Below, piece by piece: positions 1 through 8,154 of a stretch of DNA of 64,000 nt. Each line of letters starts with the position of its first letter. Within the stretch, counting starts at the first letter, position 1. The position numbers and the translations under genes are program-made. The notes under the pieces are model-generated. The model ran no database searches and was not told the DNA's origin. It saw only the letters and a program-made list of their open reading frames with translations. The stretch is from Lachnospiraceae bacterium (lineage in GTDB: Bacteria > Bacillota > Clostridia > Lachnospirales > Lachnospiraceae). The DNA is taken from contig JAFYYN010000147.1 in assembly GCA_017557525.1 (NCBI GenBank), positions 53,167-117,166 on the forward strand, read 5' to 3'.

Positions 1-317
1 GTATCCACTGTAAGAACACCGTTTTCGCAAGTGATCTCAGGGATCTTGTCCTCAGGAACATAATAAGTAACTGAGTATTTGTCACCGTTTTCGATATTTA
101 TATCGATTGTACTTGTGATAACCTTTATAGTACTGAATTCATCTACTATTTCTGTTTTGTTTACATATTCATCGTCTGAAGCTGTCTTTACTTTAAAGTC
201 TTTTAAGTCAAAACGCATTTTCCAGGTTCCGCCGTTTAAGGTACCTATTGCGGCAAGTCCAATGCCGCTAACTAACATTAATACTGCTATGATCAACCAA
301 ATTCTTGAGCCTTTCAT
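1..317 (-). CDS. DUF4097-like envelope protein, partial (C-terminus beyond window)
   Basis: The visible part is the first 105 codons of a minus-strand gene running off the left edge. It opens MKGSRIWLIIAVLMLVSGIG, a short basic start and one hydrophobic segment, then enters a beta-rich stretch with STIDINIENGDKYSVTYYVP and repeated short acidic turns, typical of the DUF4097 (putative adhesin) family. Its ATG overlaps the TAA of the upstream DUF1700 gene by one base (TAATG), so the two are translationally coupled. Together with the PadR gene it forms the common Firmicute PadR-DUF1700-DUF4097 cassette, thought to be a membrane-associated stress or envelope sensor. The biochemical role is unknown. 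Family assignment comes from pattern and neighbours. Confidence 0.75.
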   Translation of the reverse strand, partial: MKGSRIWLIIAVLMLVSGIGLAAIGTLNGGTWKMRFDLKDFKVKTASDDEYVNKTEIVDEFSTIKVITSTIDINIENGDKYSVTYYVPEDKIPEITCENGVLTVD

Positions 318-922
318 TATTCAATTCCTCCCTGCATTTTCTTTCTGCTGTGTCTTGCAGCCATTTTCTTGATGATACCTGAGATCATCTTAACCATAAG
401 CTTTGCGAGAACTGATGTAAGTAACAGGAACATGATTCCTAAGCCCGTTACAAACAATCCTGCGCCGAGAACTACAAATTTCTGTCCAAAACCGGGTGTT
501 ATGAAACCAACAATTATCAAAAGTAAACCGGCGAGTACACAGGCAACACCTGATACTCCGAATGCAAATACGATCGATCCGATCGTGATGATAAACGAGA
601 TAAATATTACTACTGCCGCAAATGCAAGCGGTATAGCGATCGGGGAAGCGAAGATTCCTAAGATTGCCAGCCATACGATGGAACCGAAGCCCTTTGTGGT
701 TTTCTTTTCCTGCTGTTCCTCAATCTTTCGTTCCGTGGTCTGCGCGATTATCTGACGGGCCACTTCCTTAGGAGTTCCAAGATGTACACATACATCACCC
801 TCCGGTGGCAGATTCAGATCGTCTATATACTCGCTGTAATACTCTAATGCATCGAGCTTGTCTTCGTCGGTCAGGTGTCTTAACCGGTATTCAAGCTCTT
901 GCATAAATGCCTGCTTATTCAT
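317..922 (-). CDS. DUF1700 (HAAS) membrane protein
   Basis: This 201-aa protein starts MNKQAFMQELEYRLRHLTDE, a short helical domain (about residues 1-60) that in this family follows the PadR partner and is called DUF1700 or HAAS. A linker with KTTERK-like charged residues and about four hydrophobic helices follow (residues 80-180), with a basic tail. It lies 47 nt after the PadR stop with a good AGGAGGATC ribosome site and overlaps the DUF4097 gene by one base. By analogy with the family, the soluble N-terminus may bind the PadR protein and tie its activity to a membrane state. That role is inferred, not visible. Confidence 0.85.
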   Translation of the reverse strand: MNKQAFMQELEYRLRHLTDEDKLDALEYYSEYIDDLNLPPEGDVCVHLGTPKEVARQIIAQTTERKIEEQQEKKTTKGFGSIVWLAILGIFASPIAIPLAFAAVVIFISFIITIGSIVFAFGVSGVACVLAGLLLIIVGFITPGFGQKFVVLGAGLFVTGLGIMFLLLTSVLAKLMVKMISGIIKKMAARHSRKKMQGGIE

Positions 923-969
923 TTAAAAGATCCTCCTTAAAGTTTATAAATATTAGTTTTTTATTTTGA

Positions 970-1308
970 TCATTGGTTGATTTCGCCTGCCGGCAGCATT
1001 TTCGTTATGCCGAGCAGTGAATCAATCTTTTCTTTGTAAGTGAGCCACTCGCTCCTGAAGAAGTAAAGCTGCTGTTTTCCCGGAGGTGTTATCCGGTAGT
1101 ACCTTCTGTTACGGCCCTGATATGGTTCATCATAGGTCTCAAGCAGGCCTGACTTCTGCAGTCTTCTAAGTACCGGATAAAGTGTTGATTCGGAGATGTC
1201 CACCACATCCATGACACGCTGTGTCAGTGTGTATCCGTATACATCCTCTTTTTCAACAACTCCCAGCACACACGCATCGAGTAGCGGAGCTGTTAACTGA
1301 TAAGTCAT
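970..1308 (-). CDS. PadR family transcriptional regulator
   Basis: This 112-aa regulator begins MTYQLTAPLLDACVLGVVEK and has the PadR winged helix: the recognition part contains ISESTLYPVLRRLQKSGLLE and the wing contains GRNRRYYRITPPGKQQL. The start at 1308 is chosen because AAAGGG lies just upstream. An in-frame ATG at 1407 would run through the promoter. It is the first gene of the three-gene cassette. Its own promoter carries an array of GTATAATA repeats, so autoregulation is likely. The ligand is unknown. PadR proteins of this cassette type usually repress their own operon. Confidence 0.9.
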   Translation of the reverse strand: MTYQLTAPLLDACVLGVVEKEDVYGYTLTQRVMDVVDISESTLYPVLRRLQKSGLLETYDEPYQGRNRRYYRITPPGKQQLYFFRSEWLTYKEKIDSLLGITKMLPAGEINQ

Positions 1309-1335
1309 TTTATCATCCCTTTCTTTTTTGTTCTT

Positions 1336-1407
1336 GTATAATATATGTAACTCGTATAATATCTTGTCGACGTATAATACTATACACCGTATAATATTGT
1401 TTGTCAA
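1336..1407 (-). promoter_or_regulatory. PadR-operon promoter with iterated GTATAATA operator
   Basis: On the minus strand TTGACA (1407-1402) and TATAGT (1384-1379) are separated by 17 nt. On the plus strand GTATAATA occurs at 1336-1343, 1354-1361, 1372-1379 and 1389-1396, that is every 17-18 bp. The third copy is also half of the dyad GTATA-N4-TATAC at 1372-1385. The repeats overlap the -10 and the initial transcribed region, as expected for a repressor site. Confidence 0.7.
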
Positions 1408-1531
1408 GCATTATTTTAAAAATTTTTTAAAAATTTTTTGATACTCTGAAAGTCCTTGAAAATACAGGGTTTTCGCAGGGTGTAAGTTGATTTGTTTGAG
1501 ATATCCTATGTAATTTTTGGAAGAAATGTGG

Positions 1532-1537
1532 TATAAT
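1532..1537 (+). promoter_or_regulatory. Extended -10 promoter of the CDF gene
   Basis: TGGTATAAT at 1529-1537 is an extended -10 (TG-N-TATAAT). The -35 region is poor (TGTAAT near 1509-1514). Transcription would start near 1544, leaving a leader of about 93 nt. Confidence 0.6.
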
Positions 1538-1562
1538 TTCCCATGTTGTCAATCGGATTTAT

Positions 1563-1619
1563 GGTTTGAGGCATGGGCACCTCAAACCGAAAGTCATGAG
1601 ATTACATAACCTTATGACT
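1563..1619 (+). ncRNA. Two-hairpin leader of the CDF gene, unclassified
   Basis: GGTTTGAGG (1563-1571) pairs perfectly with CCTCAAACC (1580-1588), and AGTCATGAG (1592-1600) pairs with CTTATGACT (1611-1619). The two 9-bp hairpins are separated by only 3 nt. The first loop contains CATGGG, which matches CCCATG at 1540-1545 just at the expected transcription start. The following gene has no clear ribosome site, so a translational control element is possible. I could not match it to a known riboswitch class, including the NiCo and yybP-ykoY types. Confidence 0.4.
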
Positions 1620-1636
1620 AAAACTAAAAGCCTATA

Positions 1637-2806
1637 ATGATACGAACCATGACTAGTTTATTGGAAAAGATATTTATTAAAGATAAAAAAGACCGGTCCG
1701 CATACGGAGTGCTGGCCGGGATAGTCGGCATAATATGTAATGTTTTCTTATTTATAGGAAAGCTTATAATCGGACTGCTTATCAATTCTTCGGCAGTAAT
1801 GACGGACAGCTTTAACAATCTGTCGGATGCAGCTTCTTCTGTCATAAGTCTCGTAGGGGCAAAGCTTGCGGCAAAGCCTGCGGACAAGGAGCATCCGTTC
1901 GGGCATGGAAGGTATGAATACATAGTTGCGCTGATAGTTTCCTTCCTTATATTAGAGGTCGGAATCTCGTGCTTTAAAACTTCCATAGACAAGATCTTCC
2001 ACCCGGAGGACCTGAACATTTCTCTTATAGCACTTATCATACTGGTAGTTTCTGTTTTGGTTAAGGTCTGGCTTTCGCTGTTTAACAGGAAGCTCGGGAA
2101 AAAGATAGATTCCAAGGTCTTACTTGCTACTGCAAGGGATGCTTTGGGAGATGTTTTTGTTACTTCCGCAACCATCGTTTCATTATTAATATACAGATTC
2201 CTTGACTGGAACGTGGACGGTCATATGGGATGCATAGTGGCAATACTTGTTCTCTGGGCCGGCATCAGTGTTGCAAGGGATACAATTGAGCCCCTTTTGG
2301 GCGAGGCGGTTCCCGAAGGCTTGTATAAAGAAATATGCGAGAAGGTATGTTCATATGATGGGATAGAAGGCACTCACGATCTGATAGTGCACAGTTACGG
2401 GCCGACCAGGCGCATGGCATCCGTTCATGCTGAGATTAAAAATAATCTTTCCATTGAAACCGCGCATGAGATAGTTGACAAGATAGAGCAGGATGTGTTA
2501 AAAGACCTTAACATTTTCCTGGTCATCCACATGGACCCCATAGACACTGATAACGAAACTGTTAACCGCTGCAGGGAAATAGTAAGTGAAAAAGTTAAGG
2601 AAAAAGAGGCTTCTGCTACGATACATGATTTCAGAATGGTAAGCGGTACCGGACAGATCAATCTTATATTTGATTTAGTGCTTCCATATTCTTATAGGAA
2701 GGAAGATGGTAAGCATTTTACCGAAGATCTGGAAAAAACTTTAAAAGAGGTTGATCCGAGATATAACTGCGTAATTACCGTAGAACATTCCTATGTGAAT
2801 CAGTGA
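1637..2806 (+). CDS. Cation diffusion facilitator family metal exporter
   Basis: This 389-aa inner-membrane protein has the CDF layout: six transmembrane helices (about residues 23-220) and a cytoplasmic dimerisation domain of ferredoxin-like fold (about 225-385). The metal site in helix 2 reads TDSFNNLSD (D57, N60/N61, D64) and in helix 5 DALGD (D168, D172). The absence of the His found in zinc exporters argues for manganese or iron as the substrate. HPFGHGRYEY after helix 2 is a CDF hallmark. The start is uncertain between ATG 1637 and ATG 1649 because neither has a strong ribosome site. The gene follows a structured leader and lies 18 nt before a membrane-protein gene, probably in one transcript. 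Confidence 0.92.
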   Translation: MIRTMTSLLEKIFIKDKKDRSAYGVLAGIVGIICNVFLFIGKLIIGLLINSSAVMTDSFNNLSDAASSVISLVGAKLAAKPADKEHPFGHGRYEYIVALIVSFLILEVGISCFKTSIDKIFHPEDLNISLIALIILVVSVLVKVWLSLFNRKLGKKIDSKVLLATARDALGDVFVTSATIVSLLIYRFLDWNVDGHMGCIVAILVLWAGISVARDTIEPLLGEAVPEGLYKEICEKVCSYDGIEGTHDLIVHSYGPTRRMASVHAEIKNNLSIETAHEIVDKIEQDVLKDLNIFLVIHMDPIDTDNETVNRCREIVSEKVKEKEASATIHDFRMVSGTGQINLIFDLVLPYSYRKEDGKHFTEDLEKTLKEVDPRYNCVITVEHSYVNQ

Positions 2807-2824
2807 TAGATATAGGTATTAAGG

Positions 2825-4588
2825 ATGGAAAAGAACGGTCAGAAGAGTAAAGGCATACATATAGGTAAAAATATCAACTTTGCAGTTAACGAAAAGTCAT
2901 TAAAATTTGTGATCACTTATTCTTGCGTAATCTCTGCGCTTGAACTCTTAGCTTACGGAGTGGGCGGGTTTTTCTCTGTACTGGCCGCATATACATGGCT
3001 GCTTACCGGAGTTTTCTGGCTGGGATATTTTCTCACACATGTTGGATGCAGGATAGTAAAAGACATAAAAGAGAAAAAGTTTATTCTCTTAGGCGGATTC
3101 CTTTTACTTATTATTTTCTTATTTACTTTTATAGGTAATATTACTTTTTCAGATATTAATCCTGATGCTACCCAGCAGGTGGCGGCAGGGCTTAAGTCTT
3201 TTGAGCAGAGTGACCTGAATTATACTGGAATTGCTTTTTTGGGGTATCCCAACAGACAGTATGTATTGGCAGCTATCCCGGCACTCATTTTCGGGCGCAG
3301 GATATGGACTCTTCACGCAGGTTTTGGGTTATTGTTCCTTATAGGGTTAACGGTGCTTTTTCTTAATTTGCGTGAGTGGCTTATCCGCAGGAATCTGAAA
3401 GAGGAATATGCCCTTATCCCCTGTTATGCATTTCTTGTTTTTCCCTTTATTCCGGAATACTATATGAATTTTGAGCAGGCTATCACTCCTGTTGCCCTTA
3501 CCATGATAGGGGTAGGGCTTTGTCTGAGGTTGCTGATGGATGCAGATATTCTGGCAATTCTTTCCTTATCTTATTTAGGCTGCCTGATGGCAGATTCCTA
3601 TACGCCGGTTCTGGCATCCATGGGGTTACTGCTTGTATTCTTATGTATGTACCGCATTTTACCAAAGGTTGGGTTACCTATAGGAAATGAAAAAAACGTT
3701 AGGCTTGTTTCTTACACCTGCTTCGGGTGCGCCGGAAATATACTGGTGTTCTTTATAGCAACATATTTATCCGGGCGGTCGGACAGGCTGACAGATTTTA
3801 GGGAAGGAACAACCATAGTTAAAACAGCTTATGGAGCCTGGAAGGATTTCTTTACGGATGCCAATGCGAGATTTTTGGGTATATTTGGCGGAGCCATCAT
3901 ATTGTATATGCTGCTTTCAGTAACTTTAAGGCTAAAGATATTTGACCTTATTGTAACGCTGTGGGTTTTGGGAGTGGTATTTTTCTCTGACTATATGACG
4001 GGTTACACCGCATACGAAAAAGCCTGGGTAATGCAGAGAAATATGGTGGTTATCCCTGTACTTACCGTCTGCATTTTCTTAAAAATATCCGAGTTTTTAA
4101 AACGTCACGGAATGGCTGTTTCAAAGGTAGTACAGATGATAATTCTAGTATTTTTCTTTTCGGCAGGTCTTTATAATTTTTCGCAGCCCCATCGCTCATT
4201 TAAATATTTTGGATATGTACAGCCCATGAAATATGCTCTGGAATACATAGATGAAATCTTAGATGAAAACGGATTAAAAGCCACGGATGAATTTAATATC
4301 ATAATCTATACTGATAATGTGCTCGAGAGTAATATCCGGGATTATGCTGCGTTTTTATATCCGAATGCCAGGACATATTCTGAATCAGGTTACCTTTTTA
4401 ACAGCGTGGTTGATATTTCAAAGCCCAGCATATATTTAGCAGAAGATAACAGGCTTAAGACCTTGGATCCGGATTTAGTAAATTCAGAGGCATATTTAAG
4501 GTTTTTAAAAATTGCTTCGAGCTCGAAAAAATATAAGAATTACAGGTATGATACCGAGGTAATCTGGTACAGTAAATTTGTGAAGTGA
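2825..4588 (+). CDS. Polytopic membrane protein, unknown function
   Basis: This 587-aa protein has about eleven to thirteen hydrophobic helices between residues 25 and 450, then a soluble C-terminal domain of roughly 120 residues. An acidic segment after the second or third helix pair (near NPDATQQVAAGLKSFEQSD) and the soluble tail resemble the plan of GT-C fold glycosyltransferases or mannosyltransferase-like proteins, but I see no diagnostic catalytic motif. It follows the CDF gene by 18 nt with a weak AAGG ribosome site. The link to metal export is only positional. It could act on a cell-surface polymer. Confidence 0.6.
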   Translation: MEKNGQKSKGIHIGKNINFAVNEKSLKFVITYSCVISALELLAYGVGGFFSVLAAYTWLLTGVFWLGYFLTHVGCRIVKDIKEKKFILLGGFLLLIIFLFTFIGNITFSDINPDATQQVAAGLKSFEQSDLNYTGIAFLGYPNRQYVLAAIPALIFGRRIWTLHAGFGLLFLIGLTVLFLNLREWLIRRNLKEEYALIPCYAFLVFPFIPEYYMNFEQAITPVALTMIGVGLCLRLLMDADILAILSLSYLGCLMADSYTPVLASMGLLLVFLCMYRILPKVGLPIGNEKNVRLVSYTCFGCAGNILVFFIATYLSGRSDRLTDFREGTTIVKTAYGAWKDFFTDANARFLGIFGGAIILYMLLSVTLRLKIFDLIVTLWVLGVVFFSDYMTGYTAYEKAWVMQRNMVVIPVLTVCIFLKISEFLKRHGMAVSKVVQMIILVFFFSAGLYNFSQPHRSFKYFGYVQPMKYALEYIDEILDENGLKATDEFNIIIYTDNVLESNIRDYAAFLYPNARTYSESGYLFNSVVDISKPSIYLAEDNRLKTLDPDLVNSEAYLRFLKIASSSKKYKNYRYDTEVIWYSKFVK

Positions 4589-4749
4589 TAACATAGTAAA
4601 AAATTGGTCAAAATTTTTCTATATTTAGGGAACCCGAAAAATTTTTCCTTCGTCTAATCATCAAACAAGAAGATAAAAAGCATACGGATCCGAATTTATT
4701 TTTCTTAGATGAAATTAGTTTATTAAAAAACAGACGGAGGAAATTAAAT

Positions 4750-6411
4750 ATGAAGAAACGTGCAATAGCAATAATATTATCATTAGTTTTAGTATTGGGA
4801 CTTACAGCCTGCAGTTCAGCAAAAAGAGACACTTCCGCAAATTATGCGGTATCAACTACAAGTAATCAGGTATCACAGTCATATAATTACAAGGGTGATG
4901 CTACAAAAGATGCCGGTGAAACCTCAAGATACTTTGATCTGGCAGTTACAGAAAGCCCTGCATCTTATGAAGCAATTGGTACAGAAAACCAGACACTCGA
5001 TATAGAGTGGAACACTGAGGAATATAAACATATCGATGAGAATGGCTGGAAATCAGTAAATGTTTCACCTTTCTCAACATTTGCAGCAGATGTTGATACC
5101 GCTTCCTACGCAAATCTTCGCCGCATGATCAACTACGGACAGAGGATCCCTGAGGATGCAGTAAGGATCGAGGAACTTATCAATTACTTTAGTTATGATT
5201 ACGTAGCACCTTCAAACAACGAGCCCTTCTCTATCACAACAGAAATGGCTCCCTGCCCTTGGAATGACCAGACAGAACTTCTTATGGTAGGCATCAAGGC
5301 TAAGGATATCGACATGAGCCAGAGGAAAGCTTCCAACCTTGTATTCCTTGTAGATGTTTCCGGTTCAATGGAAGGCGCTGACAGGTTAGGTCTTGTACAG
5401 TCATCTTTCAAGATGCTCACAGAAGAGCTTGGACAGAATGACCGTGTTTCTCTTGTAACATATGCATCAGGCGATAAGGTTGTATTTGAAGGTCTTTCGG
5501 GCGCTAACAAGAAAGAGATCACCGAGAAGGTTGAGGACTTATTTGCAGGCGGCGGAACAAATGGTTCCAAGGGTATCCAGACAGCATATGAGATAGCAGA
5601 GAAGTACTTTATTGAAGGCGGAAACAACCGTATAATCCTTGCAACAGACGGCGACCTTAATATCGGTATCACAGATGAAGGCTCACTTACAAGGCTTGTA
5701 AAGGAAAAGGCAAAGAGTGGCGTATTCCTTTCAGTACTTGGCTTTGGCTGGGGCAATCTTTCTGACAGCCGTATGGAAGCTCTTGCAGATAACGGAAACG
5801 GAAACTACAATTACATTGATTCTTTAACCGAAGCAAAGAAGGTTTTAGTTGACGAAATGGGCGGCACTCTTTTCACAGTTGCAAAGGATACAAAGATCCA
5901 GGTTGAATTTAACCCCGCGCTTATCAAGGGCTACCGTCTTATCGGATACGAGAACAGAGCAATGGCAGCAGAGGATTTCAATGACGACAAGAAGGACGGC
6001 GGCGAGATCGGTGCAGGCCATACCGTTACAGCTCTTTATGAGATAGCTTTAAAGGACAGCGAGCAGGAGATACCTGAGGTTGAGTCAAAGTACTCCGCAA
6101 AGGCTGATGATGCAGCAGAGTTATCCGGCGAATATCTGACAGTTAATATCAGATACAAGGAGCCCGATGGCGATACAAGTTTTCTGATCACACGTTCAGT
6201 TGACTCCACAAGCTACAGCGATACAATGAGTGAAAATCTTTCATGGGCAGCAGGCGTTGCACAGGCAGGTATGCTTATCAGAAAATCCGAATATGCAGGT
6301 ACCAGCACAATGGCAGGTGTTATCGAAAGACTTTCAGCACTTGATTCTACTAAGAATGACGAGTACAGACAGGAATTCTGCGAGCTTATGAAGAGTGTTA
6401 ATATCAAGTAA
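4750..6411 (+). CDS. von Willebrand factor A lipoprotein (YfbK-like)
   Basis: This 553-aa protein has a lipoprotein signal ending LGLTAC with Cys21 as the acylated residue. The order is a Ser/Thr-rich linker, a vWF_A-associated N-terminal domain (FAADVDTASYANLRRM, about 105-160), a VWA domain (about 195-365) with an intact MIDAS motif DVSGSMEG (D202, S204, S206), and a DUF3520-type C-terminal domain (about 370-550). This is the YfbK-like architecture of surface proteins with no assigned substrate. It probably sits outside the membrane and binds a ligand through a metal ion. CGGAGG upstream of ATG 4750 supports the start. It appears monocistronic. Confidence 0.92.
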   Translation: MKKRAIAIILSLVLVLGLTACSSAKRDTSANYAVSTTSNQVSQSYNYKGDATKDAGETSRYFDLAVTESPASYEAIGTENQTLDIEWNTEEYKHIDENGWKSVNVSPFSTFAADVDTASYANLRRMINYGQRIPEDAVRIEELINYFSYDYVAPSNNEPFSITTEMAPCPWNDQTELLMVGIKAKDIDMSQRKASNLVFLVDVSGSMEGADRLGLVQSSFKMLTEELGQNDRVSLVTYASGDKVVFEGLSGANKKEITEKVEDLFAGGGTNGSKGIQTAYEIAEKYFIEGGNNRIILATDGDLNIGITDEGSLTRLVKEKAKSGVFLSVLGFGWGNLSDSRMEALADNGNGNYNYIDSLTEAKKVLVDEMGGTLFTVAKDTKIQVEFNPALIKGYRLIGYENRAMAAEDFNDDKKDGGEIGAGHTVTALYEIALKDSEQEIPEVESKYSAKADDAAELSGEYLTVNIRYKEPDGDTSFLITRSVDSTSYSDTMSENLSWAAGVAQAGMLIRKSEYAGTSTMAGVIERLSALDSTKNDEYRQEFCELMKSVNIK

Positions 6412-6430
6412 ATAGTGTTTTTACATCAAA

Positions 6431-6747
6431 AGGGGTCGTCTCACTTTTTTCTATAAGAAGTGCGGCGGCCCCTATCTTAATATCGCAAAAATGTCTGGCT
6501 CTGTCCGGGTAGCATCCCGAGACGGATTGTAGACCGCAACGCCTCGTCAAACTTCCTCTAAGAGCAGCATTTAAAAGACGCTCAGCAGTGGCTTCGCGCT
6601 TTTAGCTGCTCTAAGAGGTGATTTTGACTCGGCTAAAACCGCGGGTCCGTCGGACAAATACAATCCGTCTCGGGAGCATACCCGTCACGAGCCACATTTT
6701 CTTGCGATATTAAGATTTACGCCACGCCCGAGCCGCCGCCGCACTTC
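6431..6747 (+). repeat. Long rod-like inverted repeat, candidate structured RNA or MITE
   Basis: The stretch holds no gene but is almost wholly self-complementary. Perfect arms are TCTTAATATCGCAA (6475-6488) with 6702-6715, and TCCCGAGACGGATTGTA (6515-6531) with 6659-6675. Between them the arms match with small bulges. The centre holds CCTCTAAGAGCAGC (6554-6567) against GCTGCTCTAAGAGG near 6604-6617. The outer arm 6457-6469 pairs with 6735-6747 over 13 bp. The same left segment can instead pair with AGGGGTCGTCTCACTT (6431-6446), giving two exclusive folds. It is GC-richer than its flanks. Orientation of any transcript is unknown. Confidence 0.6.
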
Positions 6748-6792
6748 AGCTCAAGTTCAACTTTTTTCAACAATAGAAAGAGTAGTAAAAAG

Positions 6793-6819
6793 AAAAACAC
6801 AGTTTTGACTGTGCTTTTT
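6793..6819 (-). terminator. Bidirectional terminator
   Basis: CACAG-TTTTGA-CTGTG is flanked by A5 on the left and T5 on the right, so it can terminate either strand. It sits 9 nt after the stop of the minus-strand XRE gene. Confidence 0.7.
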
Positions 6820-6827
6820 GAAAATCA

Positions 6828-7136
6828 TTATTTAGTTAGAAGTCTGCTTATTGTGAGAAGAGCATCAGACTTTTCTGAATTCATGGATCTAAAATATTCT
6901 AATAAGAGTCGTTCTTTGTCAGACAAATAGGAATTGCTTGCATTGTCATTAAAAAACTCTGCCATTGTTAATCCCATAGCTTCTATCAGTCGTTGTAAAG
7001 TATCAATAGCAGGTTGCCGAGTTCCATTTTCTATTCCTTTGATGTGATGACCTGAAATACCAGTCATCTGAGTAAGTCTATATCTTGTAAGGCCTTTGTT
7101 TTCTCTTAAAATTTGAAGTTTCTTTCCGATATCCAT
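6828..7136 (-). CDS. XRE family helix-turn-helix regulator
   Basis: This 102-aa protein starts MDIGKKLQILRENKGLTRYR and carries one Cro/C1-type helix-turn-helix (about residues 5-60: RLTQMTGISGHHIKGIENG, then RQPAIDTLQRLIEAMGL). The C-terminal 40 residues are helical. GGAAGGGG upstream of the ATG at 7136 fixes the start. The longer frame to 7199 would cover the promoter. It is divergent from the zinc-ribbon gene at 7365, and the shared promoter region has a direct repeat that could be its operator. It therefore probably represses itself and the divergent gene. Confidence 0.88.
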   Translation of the reverse strand: MDIGKKLQILRENKGLTRYRLTQMTGISGHHIKGIENGTRQPAIDTLQRLIEAMGLTMAEFFNDNASNSYLSDKERLLLEYFRSMNSEKSDALLTISRLLTK

Positions 7137-7163
7137 TAAAAATCCCCTTCCATAACAGTCAAA

Positions 7164-7234
7164 ATTATATACCTTTTGGGCATGGAAAATAATTACCATT
7201 TGGGCTTGACTGTATGTAAATATAGGTATATAAT
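7164..7234. promoter_or_regulatory. Divergent promoters with direct-repeat operator
   Basis: On the plus strand TTGACT (7206-7211), a 17-nt spacer and TATAAT (7229-7234) form a strong promoter. On the minus strand TATAAT is at 7169-7164. TACCTTTTGGGC (7170-7181) and TACCATTTGGGC (7194-7205) are 12-bp direct repeats with one mismatch, 24 bp apart. One lies inside the minus promoter spacer and the other abuts the plus -35. Confidence 0.65.
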
Positions 7235-7364
7235 CTATGTAAAATTAGTTAATTATTAGACTATTATTCATATTGAATATATATGGTGGTTAATAATTAT
7301 AGAGGAAATAGGTTTTATTCCACAATAACATATGGAAGATTGATTTTGAAAGGTTAAAGTTATA

Positions 7365-8066
7365 ATGGCTACACTAGGATTAAAAAAGATAGAATGTCCT
7401 GCATGTAGTGGCTGCATAGAGTCTAAAGTTGTGGCAGAGGCATTAATGGCGGATCTTAAATTGATGAAGTGTCCGTTTTGTGGAGCGACAATATATTTAG
7501 AAGAAGAGGAAAGCTCTAATCAAAAAGGATATGAATTTGAAAAAGGACGAATAAAGGCTCAAAAAGAATACGAAGCACAGGAAGCAAGAAGAAAAGAAGC
7601 CGAAAGAAAAAGCAGAGAACAAGAAGAAGCAAGAATTGCGGCAATAAGAGCCAAAGAAGAGGAAGAACGCCAAAAAGAACAAGAAAAAATAAATGCGGTA
7701 TGGCGTAAAAAAGAAAACCGTAAAGATTGGATTATCACTATAGTAAAATATGCAATAGTCATATTTGTTGCTTTATTATTTGCACATGAGATGCAGTCAT
7801 TTTTGTTTGGTTCACGATCAGCAGCACCCTGGATTCTACCTAAGAAAAGCTGGATAACAACACTGATCGGACTAATAACGCTTTTATATATATTCGCTGG
7901 ACCTATAATCGGAATTATATACGCTATTAAACATCGTGATGAGAAGACTATGCTTATAGCCTTATGGTTGTGGTTATGGATAGTTATATGGACCGTGATA
8001 GTATATGCCGTGTCTAATCATTTTTCGATTTTTGAAGCTATTGCAGATATTTTAAGACAGCTATAA
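7365..8066 (+). CDS. Zinc-ribbon, coiled-coil, membrane protein of unknown function
   Basis: This 233-aa protein begins with a zinc ribbon: CPAC (C11, C14) and CPFCG (C36, C39). A highly charged coiled coil rich in Glu, Lys and Arg follows (about 50-118), then three transmembrane helices (about 122-144, 163-186 and 192-216). The coiled coil inflates reverse-strand open frames, which I treat as spurious. It is transcribed from the strong promoter shared with the XRE gene, with a leader of about 120 nt. The gene could be a membrane-tethered regulator or scaffold. No enzymatic motif is visible. Confidence 0.75.
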   Translation: MATLGLKKIECPACSGCIESKVVAEALMADLKLMKCPFCGATIYLEEEESSNQKGYEFEKGRIKAQKEYEAQEARRKEAERKSREQEEARIAAIRAKEEEERQKEQEKINAVWRKKENRKDWIITIVKYAIVIFVALLFAHEMQSFLFGSRSAAPWILPKKSWITTLIGLITLLYIFAGPIIGIIYAIKHRDEKTMLIALWLWLWIVIWTVIVYAVSNHFSIFEAIADILRQL

Positions 8067-8154
8067 ATGTTAAATCTTTAGCATAATAGTATGGTAAATA
8101 GTGACCGTGATGATATTGGTTGCTTTTTATAAATTTTTTAAGGAGGAGCATGAA

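Noticed and set aside
79-755. Two plus-strand open frames opposite the DUF4097 and DUF1700 genes
   Set aside because: They lie on the opposite strand of well-supported genes, have no ribosome site and no recognisable domain.
1563-1619. Assignment of the CDF leader to the NiCo or yybP-ykoY riboswitch
   Set aside because: The visible loops do not match the conserved bases I know for either class, so I left it unclassified.
7497-7762. Minus-strand Phe/Ser-rich frames opposite the zinc-ribbon gene
   Set aside because: They are the reverse of a Glu/Lys/Arg-rich coiled coil, a normal artefact of low-complexity coding sequence.
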